A stretch of 7,037 nt of DNA from Bacillota bacterium (GTDB lineage Bacteria > Bacillota > Dethiobacteria > Dethiobacterales > Dethiobacteraceae). The stretch lies in NCBI GenBank assembly GCA_012800215.1, contig JAAZJT010000053.1, positions 1-7,037 on the forward strand, given 5' to 3'. How positions within the stretch are numbered: position 1 is the first letter of the stretch; the number at the start of each line of letters is the position of its first letter. Positions 1-6,738 of the stretch are shown one piece after another. The position numbers were made by a program, and so were the translations under genes. Below the pieces are notes generated by a model. It did no database searches and had not been told where the DNA came from. It saw only the letters and a program-made list of their open reading frames with translations.

Positions 1-37
1 AGGCGCCGTTCTTCTTGAGTAGCAGGAAGTGAGGGTT

Positions 38-628
38 ATGAAACGAACTTATACTAAGTATTTGGATAATAATTTTTATTCAGCGACAACAGAAAATGTG
101 GCTCGTTCTTTACTGGGAAAGGTCTTGGTTCATGAAACAACAGAGGGGGTAACTGCAGGCCGTATAGTGGAGGTAGAGGCTTACCTTTCTCGTGGTGATG
201 CAGCCTGCCATGCTGCCCGTGGACAAACCATGCGCAATGCTCCCATGTTTGGGCCTGCAGGTACCGTTTATGTTTATTTGATTTATGGCATTCATTATTG
301 TTTTAATGTTGTTACAGGGCAAATCGGAGAGGGTGAAGCTGTTTTAATTCGTGCTTTAGAACCGCTGCTTGGTTTACAGACAATGTTTAAACGCCGAGGC
401 ACTGATAACTTAAAGAAGCTGGCATCAGGTCCTGGCAATTTATGCCGGGCCATGGGCATTAACTTGACACATAATGGGCATGACCTCCGGTGCCCTCCCC
501 TTTATATTGCTGATGATAATTTTCAGGCTACAGAGATAGTTACAACAACCCGCATCGGCATCTCTAGTGCGGCAGATTTGCCGCTGCGTTTTTATCTTGC
601 TCATAACCCGTATATATCAAGGAAGTGA
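38..628 (+). CDS. mpg: 3-methyladenine DNA glycosylase, MPG/AAG family
   Basis: This 196-residue protein belongs to the MPG/AAG (alkyladenine) glycosylase family, which removes alkylated and deaminated purines (3-methyladenine, hypoxanthine, ethenoadenine) from DNA to start base excision repair. Aligned by eye to human AAG, the active-site residues are all present: the catalytic Glu at E47 with Y49 (in VEVEAYL), H58, Y80 and N90 (in YVYLIYGIHYCFN), and R105 (in RALEP). The SGPGNLCRAMGI segment (130-141) is also typical. Length matches bacterial members, so it looks intact. I chose ATG at 38 because AGGAAG at 24-29 lies 8 bases upstream; an in-frame GTG at 29 would add three residues but has no properly spaced ribosome binding site. 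mutS2 follows after 5 bases, indicating one transcript. The promoter must lie off the left edge. Family assignment is secure; exact substrate range is not. Confidence 0.95.
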   Translation: MKRTYTKYLDNNFYSATTENVARSLLGKVLVHETTEGVTAGRIVEVEAYLSRGDAACHAARGQTMRNAPMFGPAGTVYVYLIYGIHYCFNVVTGQIGEGEAVLIRALEPLLGLQTMFKRRGTDNLKKLASGPGNLCRAMGINLTHNGHDLRCPPLYIADDNFQATEIVTTTRIGISSAADLPLRFYLAHNPYISRK

Positions 629-633
629 TATGA

Positions 634-2967
634 ATGGAAAAAGAAATAAGATTATTAGAATTTGATAAAATCCGCAATTTTCTTATAAAATACTGTATAA
701 CACCAATGGCCGGTCAATTGGCAGAGGACTTAGTACCCATAGCAGATTTAGCTCTTTGTCAGCGTTGGCAAGCAGAAACAACGGAAGCTGTAACTTTGAT
801 GAAGAGACATCAAGTGAGTATTGACAATGTACCAGATGCAAGACATGCTATAGCATTAGCAGCACGTGGTGCAATGTTGGGAGAAGAGCAGCTGGCAGGA
901 ATTCTTCGGCTGCTGCTGGCAGTAACTAAAGTAAAGCTTTTTTTTAAGGACAAAGAGGGTTATCCTGTTTTACTTGGACTGATAAATGAGATGAACTCCT
1001 TTCAACGGTTGCGTGAAGATTTAAAGCAAGCAATTAATGAGGAGGGTTGCTTGCGAGATGATGCCACACCTGAATTAGCACGTCTCACGCGGGCCATTAA
1101 CAGTGGGGAGCGCGATTTGCGAGAACGTTTTGAACGTTTCATCAAGGATCCAGGTAAGCAGAAATATTTACAAGAGAGTTTAATAACTGTACGCGGCGAG
1201 AGATTAGTGGTGCCGATACGGGTTGAATATCGTGCTCAAGTACCTGGTGTGGTTCACGATCAGTCTGCCAGTGGTGCTACACTTTTTATTGAACCGCTGT
1301 GGGCGGTAGAGGCTAACAATAAATTATCAGTACTGCGCCGTGAAGCAGAACGAGAGAAAGAACGTATTTTGCTTTCCTTGTCTCAATTGGTTGGAACAGA
1401 GGCAGAGGGTCTTAACTCTACACTGACTTTATATGCAGAATTTGATTTTATATTAGCTAAAGGAAAGTTAAGTTTAAGTTTAAAAGGTGTGGAACCGGAA
1501 CTAAATGACCACGGCCGCTTAAAAATAATAGCCGGGCGGCATCCTTTGCTGGGAGAAGGGGCTGTCCCCATTTCTTTAGAAATGGGGGAATCTTTGCGGA
1601 CACTAGTTATTACAGGACCCAATACCGGTGGTAAAACCGTCACTTTAAAAACGGTAGGTCTGTTTGCCATGATGGCACAAAGCGGATTACATGTGCCGGC
1701 GCAGGAGGGAACAGTGCTGCCAGTATTTCCGCGAATTTTTGCCGATATTGGTGATGAGCAAGATATTAGTCAATCTTTATCTACATTTTCAGGCCATCTA
1801 AAAAATATAGTTGGTATTCTTGAAGCATTAGAAAATAATTCCCTGGTATTGTTAGATGAAGTGGGTGCCGGGACTGATCCGACTGAAGGTGCCGCTTTGG
1901 CAATGGCAATTTTAGAATATCTACACCAGAGCGGTGCGGTGACAGTTGCTACCACCCATTATAGTCAGCTAAAAAGCTATGCTTATTTAACGGAAGGTAT
2001 GGAAAATGCCTCAGTCGAATTTGATGTGAAGACACTCCGTCCGACATACCAGCTGCTAGTTGGTGTGCCTGGCGTCAGTAATGCTTTTGCCATTGCAAAG
2101 CGTTTAGGACTACCGGATGAAATTACGGCTCGTGGTAAAGATTTTCTTTCTCATGAGGAAAAACGTTTAGAAGAAGTGGTGGCGGATCTGGTTGCAGATC
2201 GAAAACGCTGGGAATTAATGCTGGCAGAGGCAGAGGATGAACGACGCGAGGCCCATATGTTATTAACAAAAGTAAAGCAAGAACAAGAAGCCCTTACAAA
2301 TCGTAAGAATGAAGTAATTAATAAGGCAAAAAAGGAAGCTTTAGAAATTGTTGTGCGAGCGAAGCGTGAAACACAGCAGTTATTAAAAGAAGTGCGTAAA
2401 CTTGCTGCTCAATCGCCAAAAGAAGCAGTTAAGCAAATAGAAGAAACTGAGCGTAAACTAGAATTACATGCTGAAGAGGTTGGCACTACTCTTGATGTCA
2501 CTACAAAGAGAAAAACATTAAAAGAGGAAGACCTTTATATCGGTATGGAGGTGCAGGTTAACAGCCTGTCACAGCGTGGTGTAATTGTACAGATTGGGCA
2601 GGGACAGGTACAGGTACAAATTGGTGCAATGCGTATTAATGCTGCAGTGGAAGATTTATCACCTGTGGTTGACGAGGAGAAAAAGATTCGTCCTAAGGTA
2701 ACTACATTATATGTACGGCGTGATGTGCCCCGCGAATTGGATTTACGCGGCTTAACTTTTGAGGAAGCTGCAATGAAAGTAGACACTTATTTAGATGAAG
2801 CCAATATTGCTGCACTAAAAGAAGTATGTCTTATTCATGGTAAGGGAACGGGCAGGCTGCGTGCCGGCCTCCAGGAATACCTGACAAAACATTTCCGGGT
2901 AGCTGCATTTCGCTTGGGACATCCAAGCGAAGGAGGTACGGGTGTTACTATTGTCACTCTGAAATAA
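634..2967 (+). CDS. mutS2: MutS2 (MutS-like ATPase with Smr nuclease domain)
   Basis: This 777-residue protein is a MutS2-family ATPase and has the usual full length (about 780). It lacks the N-terminal mismatch-recognition domains of MutS1 and opens with the MutS2 core (LLEFDKIRNFLIKYC). The ABC ATPase has Walker A GPNTGGKT at 328-335, Walker B LVLLDE with D408-E409, the VGAGTDPTEGAA stretch after it, and the switch histidine H442 in TTHYSQLKSYA. A charged coiled coil follows (about 508-590), then a KOW/SH3-like segment (about 633-678) and a C-terminal Smr domain with LDLRG at 702-706 and HGKGTG at 735-740, both putative nuclease motifs. MutS2 proteins have been linked to suppression of recombination and, in Bacillus subtilis, to sensing and splitting collided ribosomes, so a DNA-repair role should not be assumed. 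The start at 634 is supported by AAGGAAG ending 8 bases upstream, which overlaps the stop of the preceding glycosylase gene. Confidence 0.97.
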   Translation: MEKEIRLLEFDKIRNFLIKYCITPMAGQLAEDLVPIADLALCQRWQAETTEAVTLMKRHQVSIDNVPDARHAIALAARGAMLGEEQLAGILRLLLAVTKVKLFFKDKEGYPVLLGLINEMNSFQRLREDLKQAINEEGCLRDDATPELARLTRAINSGERDLRERFERFIKDPGKQKYLQESLITVRGERLVVPIRVEYRAQVPGVVHDQSASGATLFIEPLWAVEANNKLSVLRREAEREKERILLSLSQLVGTEAEGLNSTLTLYAEFDFILAKGKLSLSLKGVEPELNDHGRLKIIAGRHPLLGEGAVPISLEMGESLRTLVITGPNTGGKTVTLKTVGLFAMMAQSGLHVPAQEGTVLPVFPRIFADIGDEQDISQSLSTFSGHLKNIVGILEALENNSLVLLDEVGAGTDPTEGAALAMAILEYLHQSGAVTVATTHYSQLKSYAYLTEGMENASVEFDVKTLRPTYQLLVGVPGVSNAFAIAKRLGLPDEITARGKDFLSHEEKRLEEVVADLVADRKRWELMLAEAEDERREAHMLLTKVKQEQEALTNRKNEVINKAKKEALEIVVRAKRETQQLLKEVRKLAAQSPKEAVKQIEETERKLELHAEEVGTTLDVTTKRKTLKEEDLYIGMEVQVNSLSQRGVIVQIGQGQVQVQIGAMRINAAVEDLSPVVDEEKKIRPKVTTLYVRRDVPRELDLRGLTFEEAAMKVDTYLDEANIAALKEVCLIHGKGTGRLRAGLQEYLTKHFRVAAFRLGHPSEGGTGVTIVTLK

Positions 2968-2970
2968 AAA

Positions 2971-3010
2971 AAACAATGCCGTCAGCTGCTAGCAGCTGAC
3001 GGCATTGTTT
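2971..3010. terminator. Shared terminator between convergent mutS2 and ponA
   Basis: The 40 bases are a perfect palindrome: AAACAATGCCGTCAGCTGCT is followed immediately by its reverse complement. As RNA it would fold into a stem of about 18 pairs with a CUAG loop. Read on the minus strand, the hairpin starts 18 bases after the stop of the penicillin-binding protein gene and runs straight into eight U residues (complement of 2966-2973), a textbook intrinsic terminator. Read on the plus strand, the 3' arm ends in UUGUUU and then AGUCAG, so the U-tract is short and termination of mutS2 would be less efficient. The minus-strand U-tract overlaps the mutS2 stop codon. Confidence 0.9.
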
Positions 3011-3027
3011 AGTCAGGGAAATAACGT

Positions 3028-5781
3028 TTATTCTTTTCCATTACCATTTTGAGGGTTCTTTGAATCATCGGGTTTTCCAGGATCCTCGGGACCTTCATTT
3101 TCACCCGGTTTACCAGGATCAGGTTCGGGCTCTGGTTCGGGCTCTGGTTCCGGTTCTGGTTCCGGTTCTGGTTCCGGTTCGGGCTCCGGGTCCGGTGGTG
3201 GCGGTGGTGCTGGAGGTTCAACTTTTACACTGACTGTAACAGTATTAGATTTAACTCCTTCTGCATTTACTGCTGTTATCTGGTAGGTATAGTCACCTGG
3301 TGGTGGTGCTGGATCAGTATAGTTAGCATTCTTTATAGGTTCACTTTGCAGCAGTGTGAAAGAATCTTCGCCGGGACCTTTACGAGCAATAAAGTATCCA
3401 CTGGCACCTTTTACTGACGACCAGGTAAGCTGAACATTACCATTTACTTGCTTGGCCTGGACGTTATTAATTTCGCCAGGGCGCGATGTATGTTTGTCAC
3501 ATACTTCATCTTCAGCAGGTGGCATAAGTTCAGCATCTGCCGGCTGTCTGCCAACTCTTCCCGCCCAACGTCTGTCTGTTTTGATAAATTCTGGCCGATT
3601 AAGAAAGACTTTTGTTTCCCTAAGTTCTTCAGGACAAAATTCGGAGGGTCTTAAGCCAGATTCTGTGCAGATTTCAACCTCAACGTGCATTTCACAGTTG
3701 CCCTTAGGGATGGTTTCATTAGTAAACCAATCAGAAACAATATCTTCTTCAGGACAAAATTCACCGGGATGCAGTCCGCTTTTACGGCAAATAGTAACTT
3801 TGCGCAGCCCGCTTGGTCGTTTAAATTCTTCCTTGGGCAGACCCTTGTGAACTGCTTCTAAAATTGGATCCATAAAAATACCTGTGGTGAGGTAAGATTC
3901 AAAATTGCCGCGTTTTGTTTTATTAGGCCAAGAATCTTGTCCGTTCCAAAACACGGTGACATATTGAGGTGTATAGGCGGCAACCCAGGCATCACGTGAT
4001 AAATCGCTAGTACCTGTTTTTGCTGCTACGGTACGCCCAATGCGGATGCCGGTAGCGGTGCCTGTGCGGACAGTATCAATAAGAACGCTGGTTGTAAGCC
4101 AGGCGGCTTGTGGTGATAATACTTCTTCTTTATTTGGCACGTGCTCGTAAAGAACATTGCCCTCGCTATCTACAATTTTTGTAATAGTGGTCATGTCAGT
4201 ACGAATACCTTCATTAGCCAGCACAGAAAAGGCTTGTGCAGTTTCCCATACACTAACTCCCTTTGTTAAACCACCGACAACCATACTGAGGCCATTGTCA
4301 TCCTGCAAGGAAGTAATGCCCATTTTTTCGGCATAGCGTTTTCCTGTTTCTACACCAATTTCACTTAAGACGCTGACGGCGGGTATATTAAGGGAAACTG
4401 ATAAGGCATAACGAACAGTTACTAATCCCTTAAAAGTATTAGAATAGTTATTTGGATAATAAGGCGGGTTTCCCGGAAAAACTATTGGTGCATCATCAAG
4501 CACTGTGCCAGGTGCTGCCACCCCTTCATTAAAGGCCGGTGCGTATGCAAGTATGGGTTTTAACACTGATCCTGCCTGCATATGACCTTTAGTGGCACGG
4601 TTAAAAACATTAATTTCCGGTTCATATAAGCGGCCGCCTACGATTGCTGCTACATGGCCGGTTTTAGGGTCTGTTACTATTGCTGCAGCTTGTGGCTGAA
4701 TTGGTTTGCCTTCTTCTCTGGTGCTTTTACCGTACTTTTTGGGGTTATCGATAATATCAACAATACTTTGTTGTATTCTTTGATCTAAGGTTGTATAAAT
4801 ATGGAGGCCACCCGTATATAGCTTACTTTTAATTTCAGCAATAGTTAAACCCTCATATTCAGGTAAAGTTGCTAAAATTTCCGGAGCTTCATCCAATACA
4901 ACATGATCGACGAACCAGGGATGAGGGTAAGAACGTTTTGGCAACCCAGCAAGTATAATTTCTTCTTCCTTGGCTGCTTCTGCTTCAGCTTTTGTGATTT
5001 TCCCTATTTCCGCCATTCTTGTCAGCACAACAGCCTGTCTCTTTTTGGCTTCTTCAAAATTACGGTATGGTGAGTATTTCCCAGGTAAATTAGGGATACC
5101 GGCTAACATAGCTGCTTCTGCTAAAGTAAGTTCATTTGCGCTTTTGCCGAAATATGTCTGTGCGGCAGCTTCAACACCATAGGCATTAAAATCAAAGAAA
5201 ATATGATTGAGGTAAAACTCGAGAATTTCTTCTTTACTGTAAATTTGCTCTAACTGATATGATAAATATAATTCTTGAACTTTTCGTTTGATAGTACGTT
5301 CAGGTGTGAGGAAAGTATTTTTAACTAACTGCTGGGTAATAGTACTGCCACCTTGAACAGTTCCGGTTTGATTGGTAAGGTTGTTCCAGAAAGCACGGGA
5401 AATACCACGCAAATCAAATCCCGGGTGTTCGAAGAAACGCTCATCCTCAATGGCGATAAAAGCATCAATTATATGTGGCGACATCTCATCAAGTGATACT
5501 ACAATCCTGTTTTCGGCACCCATTAAAGGTGTGACCAAATCACCATTTTTATCGTAAAGAAACGAGGTGCGCGCAGGTTCTAATTCTGACGGATCAAATG
5601 GCGGCAAATCGTCCATATAGTACTTGACCGCAGCATAGCCGGTAATGGCAGCAGCTGCAGCGAAAACCACGAAAACAATTGTAAGAATTAAAAAGAGGCG
5701 CTTCATTCTTTGTTTACGTAGATTTTTATCCTTATTATTATTTTTCTTTTTATTCCCCTCATTAAAATCTTTAGTACTCAT
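3028..5781 (-). CDS. ponA: Class A penicillin-binding protein 1A with FN3 domain and Pro/Glu tail
   Basis: This 917-residue bifunctional peptidoglycan synthase polymerises lipid II and cross-links stem peptides outside the membrane. A basic cytoplasmic N-terminus (1-28, KKKNNNKDK, RKQRMKR) precedes one membrane anchor (about 29-53). The glycosyltransferase-51 domain (about 75-260) shows EDERFFEHPGFD with catalytic E112, GGSTITQQLVKN at 144-155, and RKVQELYLSYQLEQIYSKEE. The transpeptidase domain (about 365-650) has SVLK with nucleophile S405, SLN at 463-465 and KTG at 588-590. The C-terminus holds two CxxSGLxPxEFCP motifs (665-677, 705-717), an FN3 domain (about 768-855), a proline-rich spacer, DP(EP)11DP at 864-889, and a Gly/Asn/Lys end. 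Length and FN3 tail resemble B. subtilis PonA, hence the symbol, though orthology is not proven. The start is supported by AAAGGAGA 5-6 bases upstream and an extended -10 promoter. It is monocistronic as far as visible. Confidence 0.96.
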   Translation of the reverse strand: MSTKDFNEGNKKKNNNKDKNLRKQRMKRLFLILTIVFVVFAAAAAITGYAAVKYYMDDLPPFDPSELEPARTSFLYDKNGDLVTPLMGAENRIVVSLDEMSPHIIDAFIAIEDERFFEHPGFDLRGISRAFWNNLTNQTGTVQGGSTITQQLVKNTFLTPERTIKRKVQELYLSYQLEQIYSKEEILEFYLNHIFFDFNAYGVEAAAQTYFGKSANELTLAEAAMLAGIPNLPGKYSPYRNFEEAKKRQAVVLTRMAEIGKITKAEAEAAKEEEIILAGLPKRSYPHPWFVDHVVLDEAPEILATLPEYEGLTIAEIKSKLYTGGLHIYTTLDQRIQQSIVDIIDNPKKYGKSTREEGKPIQPQAAAIVTDPKTGHVAAIVGGRLYEPEINVFNRATKGHMQAGSVLKPILAYAPAFNEGVAAPGTVLDDAPIVFPGNPPYYPNNYSNTFKGLVTVRYALSVSLNIPAVSVLSEIGVETGKRYAEKMGITSLQDDNGLSMVVGGLTKGVSVWETAQAFSVLANEGIRTDMTTITKIVDSEGNVLYEHVPNKEEVLSPQAAWLTTSVLIDTVRTGTATGIRIGRTVAAKTGTSDLSRDAWVAAYTPQYVTVFWNGQDSWPNKTKRGNFESYLTTGIFMDPILEAVHKGLPKEEFKRPSGLRKVTICRKSGLHPGEFCPEEDIVSDWFTNETIPKGNCEMHVEVEICTESGLRPSEFCPEELRETKVFLNRPEFIKTDRRWAGRVGRQPADAELMPPAEDEVCDKHTSRPGEINNVQAKQVNGNVQLTWSSVKGASGYFIARKGPGEDSFTLLQSEPIKNANYTDPAPPPGDYTYQITAVNAEGVKSNTVTVSVKVEPPAPPPPPDPEPEPEPEPEPEPEPEPEPEPEPDPGKPGENEGPEDPGKPDDSKNPQNGNGKE
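3115..3192 (-). repeat. Hexanucleotide repeat encoding the DP(EP)11DP tail
   Basis: On the plus strand the region reads as tandem hexamers close to GGTTCN/GGCTCN. Higher-order 12-base units are visible: GGTTCGGGCTCT twice in a row (3122-3145), then GGTTCCGGTTCT twice (3146-3169), then two further variants to 3193. On the coding strand each hexamer encodes Glu-Pro or Asp-Pro, giving 13 X-Pro pairs at residues 864-889 of the penicillin-binding protein. Exact duplicates of 12-base units indicate growth by slippage or unequal exchange. Each hexamer gain or loss keeps the reading frame, so copy number can vary without breaking the gene. Confidence 0.9.
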
Positions 5782-5787
5782 AATGTT

Positions 5788-5794
5788 CTCCTTT
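5788..5794 (-). promoter_or_regulatory. Ribosome binding site of ponA
   Basis: On the minus strand AAAGGAG lies 6 bases before the ATG at 5781. It fixes the start of the penicillin-binding protein; no other in-frame start close by has a comparable site. Confidence 0.85.
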
Positions 5795-5818
5795 CCCCAG
5801 AGAAAACTCTCTACGCAG

Positions 5819-5847
5819 ATTATAACATACCTTTTAGATTGTGGTAA
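5819..5847 (-). promoter_or_regulatory. Sigma-A type extended -10 promoter of ponA
   Basis: On the minus strand a perfect TATAAT (complement of 5819-5824) is preceded by TGT, giving the extended -10 form TGnTATAAT. Seventeen bases upstream is TTACCA (complement of 5842-5847), which matches the TTGACA box at four of six positions. Transcription would start near 5812, leaving a leader of about 30 bases that contains the ribosome binding site. This points to housekeeping expression of the penicillin-binding protein, as expected for a vegetative cell-wall enzyme. Confidence 0.75.
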
Positions 5848-5900
5848 ATGTGTAATTTGTCAGGCAATATCTACATTAGTTTTGTAAAAGGAGGTTATTA

Positions 5901-5939
5901 ATGGCAGAATGCAGGAGAATTGATGTGATAGTCATATAA
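5901..5939 (+). other. 12-codon ORF with very strong Shine-Dalgarno
   Basis: ATG at 5901 opens a 12-codon reading frame (MAECRRIDVIVI) ending in TAA. It is preceded by AAAGGAGG (5887-5894) with a 6-base spacer, close to the ideal anti-16S complement. The peptide is not recognised and no convincing plus-strand promoter lies upstream. It could be a leader peptide, the surviving start of a lost gene, or chance. The frame stays open after the TAA for about 58 codons, but that stretch looks non-coding (Cys and Trp rich, full of regulatory-looking signals). I list it for the translation signal, not as an established gene. Confidence 0.3.
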
Positions 5940-5948
5940 GGGTATATT
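5920..5948 (+). promoter_or_regulatory. Possible sigma-A promoter reading towards yunB
   Basis: TTGATG (5920-5925) and TATATT (5943-5948) are separated by exactly 17 bases and match the sigma-A boxes at four and five of six positions. A transcript would start near 5955, pass the CTTGGC/GCCAAG inverted repeat and reach the hairpin at 6008-6035. The -35 box lies inside the 12-codon ORF. AT-rich intergenic DNA gives such matches by chance fairly often. Confidence 0.35.
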
Positions 5949-5963
5949 TGGTGTTTTATTCAG

Positions 5964-5984
5964 CTTGGCAAGCGGATAGCCAAG
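5964..5984 (+). repeat. Inverted repeat CTTGGC-N9-GCCAAG
   Basis: Two perfect 6-base arms (5964-5969 and 5979-5984) flank a 9-base centre, AAGCGGATA. In RNA this is a small hairpin; in DNA the two half-sites are 15 bases apart centre to centre and could be a repressor operator. There is no T-tract after it, so it is not a terminator. I do not recognise it as part of a known riboswitch. Confidence 0.4.
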
Positions 5985-6007
5985 GAAAAGAATAGTATAA
6001 TAGACGA

Positions 6008-6035
6008 AAAACCACAGAATAAGTTCCGTGGTTTT
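6008..6035. terminator. Hairpin upstream of yunB, best as a minus-strand terminator
   Basis: AAAACCAC (6008-6015) pairs with GTGGTTTT (6028-6035), and GAA pairs with TTC inside, leaving a 4-base TAAG loop. On the plus strand one position is an A-C mismatch. On the minus strand the same position becomes a G-U wobble, so the stem is 12 continuous pairs, and it is followed by an unbroken run of five U. On the plus strand the U residues are interrupted (UUUUGUCACCUUUU). It therefore should stop antisense transcription coming through yunB better than it stops upstream plus-strand transcription. Confidence 0.6.
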
Positions 6036-6065
6036 GTCACCTTTTGCCTTCCCTGTTCATATAAT
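6036..6065 (+). promoter_or_regulatory. Likely sigma-E (mother-cell) promoter of yunB
   Basis: CATATAAT at 6058-6065 matches the sigma-E -10 consensus CATACAAT at seven of eight positions. Fourteen bases upstream, GTCACCTT (6036-6043) resembles the sigma-E -35 (GTCATATT-like) at six of eight. There is no usable sigma-A -35 for the embedded TATAAT. Known biology supports the assignment: B. subtilis yunB is a sigma-E regulon gene. The predicted start near 6072 falls within the ribosome binding site, so the leader would be unusually short; this is a caution. Confidence 0.6.
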
Positions 6066-6084
6066 AAACGGGGAGTGATGTGCA

Positions 6085-6738
6085 ATGTTTCGGCGCCGCA
6101 TGCTAATTAGCCGTGAAGCAAAAGTCTTTCTATTATTTGTTATATTGATTTTTTTAATAATGCAGACATTCCGCACGCTAGAACGTGGTTTGGCTCCTGT
6201 GATTTTAACTATCGCTGCGGCTCGAATTCATCATCAGGCTACAGCAGCAATTAATCAGTCTGTTGTGAGTAACATGTCTGTCAATTATACAGACTTAATA
6301 TCCATGGTTACGGATCAAAATGGGAACATAGTTTTGGCGCAGGTAAATAATGGTCAAATAAATAACATAATTGCGCAAACAACTTTGCAGATAAAAGATA
6401 CCCTCTCAGAGCTAGCCCGAGAAAAAATGCACATTCCCCTAGGGCAGGCACTGGGAAGTTACCTTTTGGCGCATACCGGTCCTAAAATTCCTGTAACCGT
6501 TACTCCTCTCGGTATAGTTAAGACCAATTTAGTAGATAGGTTTGAGGATGCCGGCTTTAATCAGGTGCGCCATAAGATATACTTAAAAGTAGAAACAGAG
6601 ATGCAAATTGCCATTCCCTTTAGTGCAGACAAAGTAACAGTTGATGCCACTATCCCACTAGTGGATGCCATTTATCCCGGTGAAGTGCCGGAAACAATCA
6701 TTAACTTGCAAATGCCTGGCTCTTCACCTTTAGAATAA
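6085..6738 (+). CDS. yunB: Sporulation protein YunB
   Basis: This 217-residue protein is recognised as YunB, a membrane-anchored protein made in the mother cell and needed for efficient spore formation in B. subtilis; its biochemical activity is unknown to me. A short basic N-terminus (MFRRRMLISREAK) is followed by one membrane segment (about 14-28), so most of the protein should lie outside the mother-cell membrane or in the intermembrane space around the forespore. The family signatures are in the second half: GFNQVRHKIYLKV (157-169), the IPFSADKVTV stretch (177-186) and IYPGEVPETIINL (196-208). It is somewhat shorter than the Bacillus protein (about 250). ATG at 6085 is preceded by GGGGAG (6070-6075) at a 9-base distance. 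It stands alone with its own sporulation-type promoter, and its stop codon directly abuts that of the convergent small gene. Confidence 0.88.
   Translation: MFRRRMLISREAKVFLLFVILIFLIMQTFRTLERGLAPVILTIAAARIHHQATAAINQSVVSNMSVNYTDLISMVTDQNGNIVLAQVNNGQINNIIAQTTLQIKDTLSELAREKMHIPLGQALGSYLLAHTGPKIPVTVTPLGIVKTNLVDRFEDAGFNQVRHKIYLKVETEMQIAIPFSADKVTVDATIPLVDAIYPGEVPETIINLQMPGSSPLE

Noticed and set aside
1..37. Possible tail of an upstream plus-strand gene
   Set aside because: All three plus frames close within the first 32 bases (stops at 16-18, 20-22 and 30-32), so an upstream gene could end here, but too few codons are visible to choose a frame or product.
29..37. GTG at 29 as the glycosylase start
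   Set aside because: It would add only three residues and the AGGA sequence sits directly against it; ATG at 38 has the correctly spaced site.
3115..3193. CRISPR-like repeat array
   Set aside because: The repeats are 6- and 12-base units with no spacers and encode an in-frame Glu-Pro tract.
3448..3850. Open plus-strand frames of 68 and 132 codons antisense to the penicillin-binding protein
   Set aside because: They overlap the strongly supported minus-strand gene, have no good ribosome binding site, and encode low-complexity Ser-rich sequence typical of antisense frames.
5645..5887. 80-codon plus-strand frame over the start of ponA and its promoter
   Set aside because: It is the complement of the penicillin-binding protein's Lys/Asn-rich N-terminus and membrane anchor, which gives a spurious Phe/Leu-rich protein.
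5901..6113. Read-through of the 12-codon ORF across its TAA into about 58 further open codons
   Set aside because: The product is rich in Cys, Trp and rare combinations, overlaps promoter and terminator signals and the start of yunB, and a run this long is not rare by chance.
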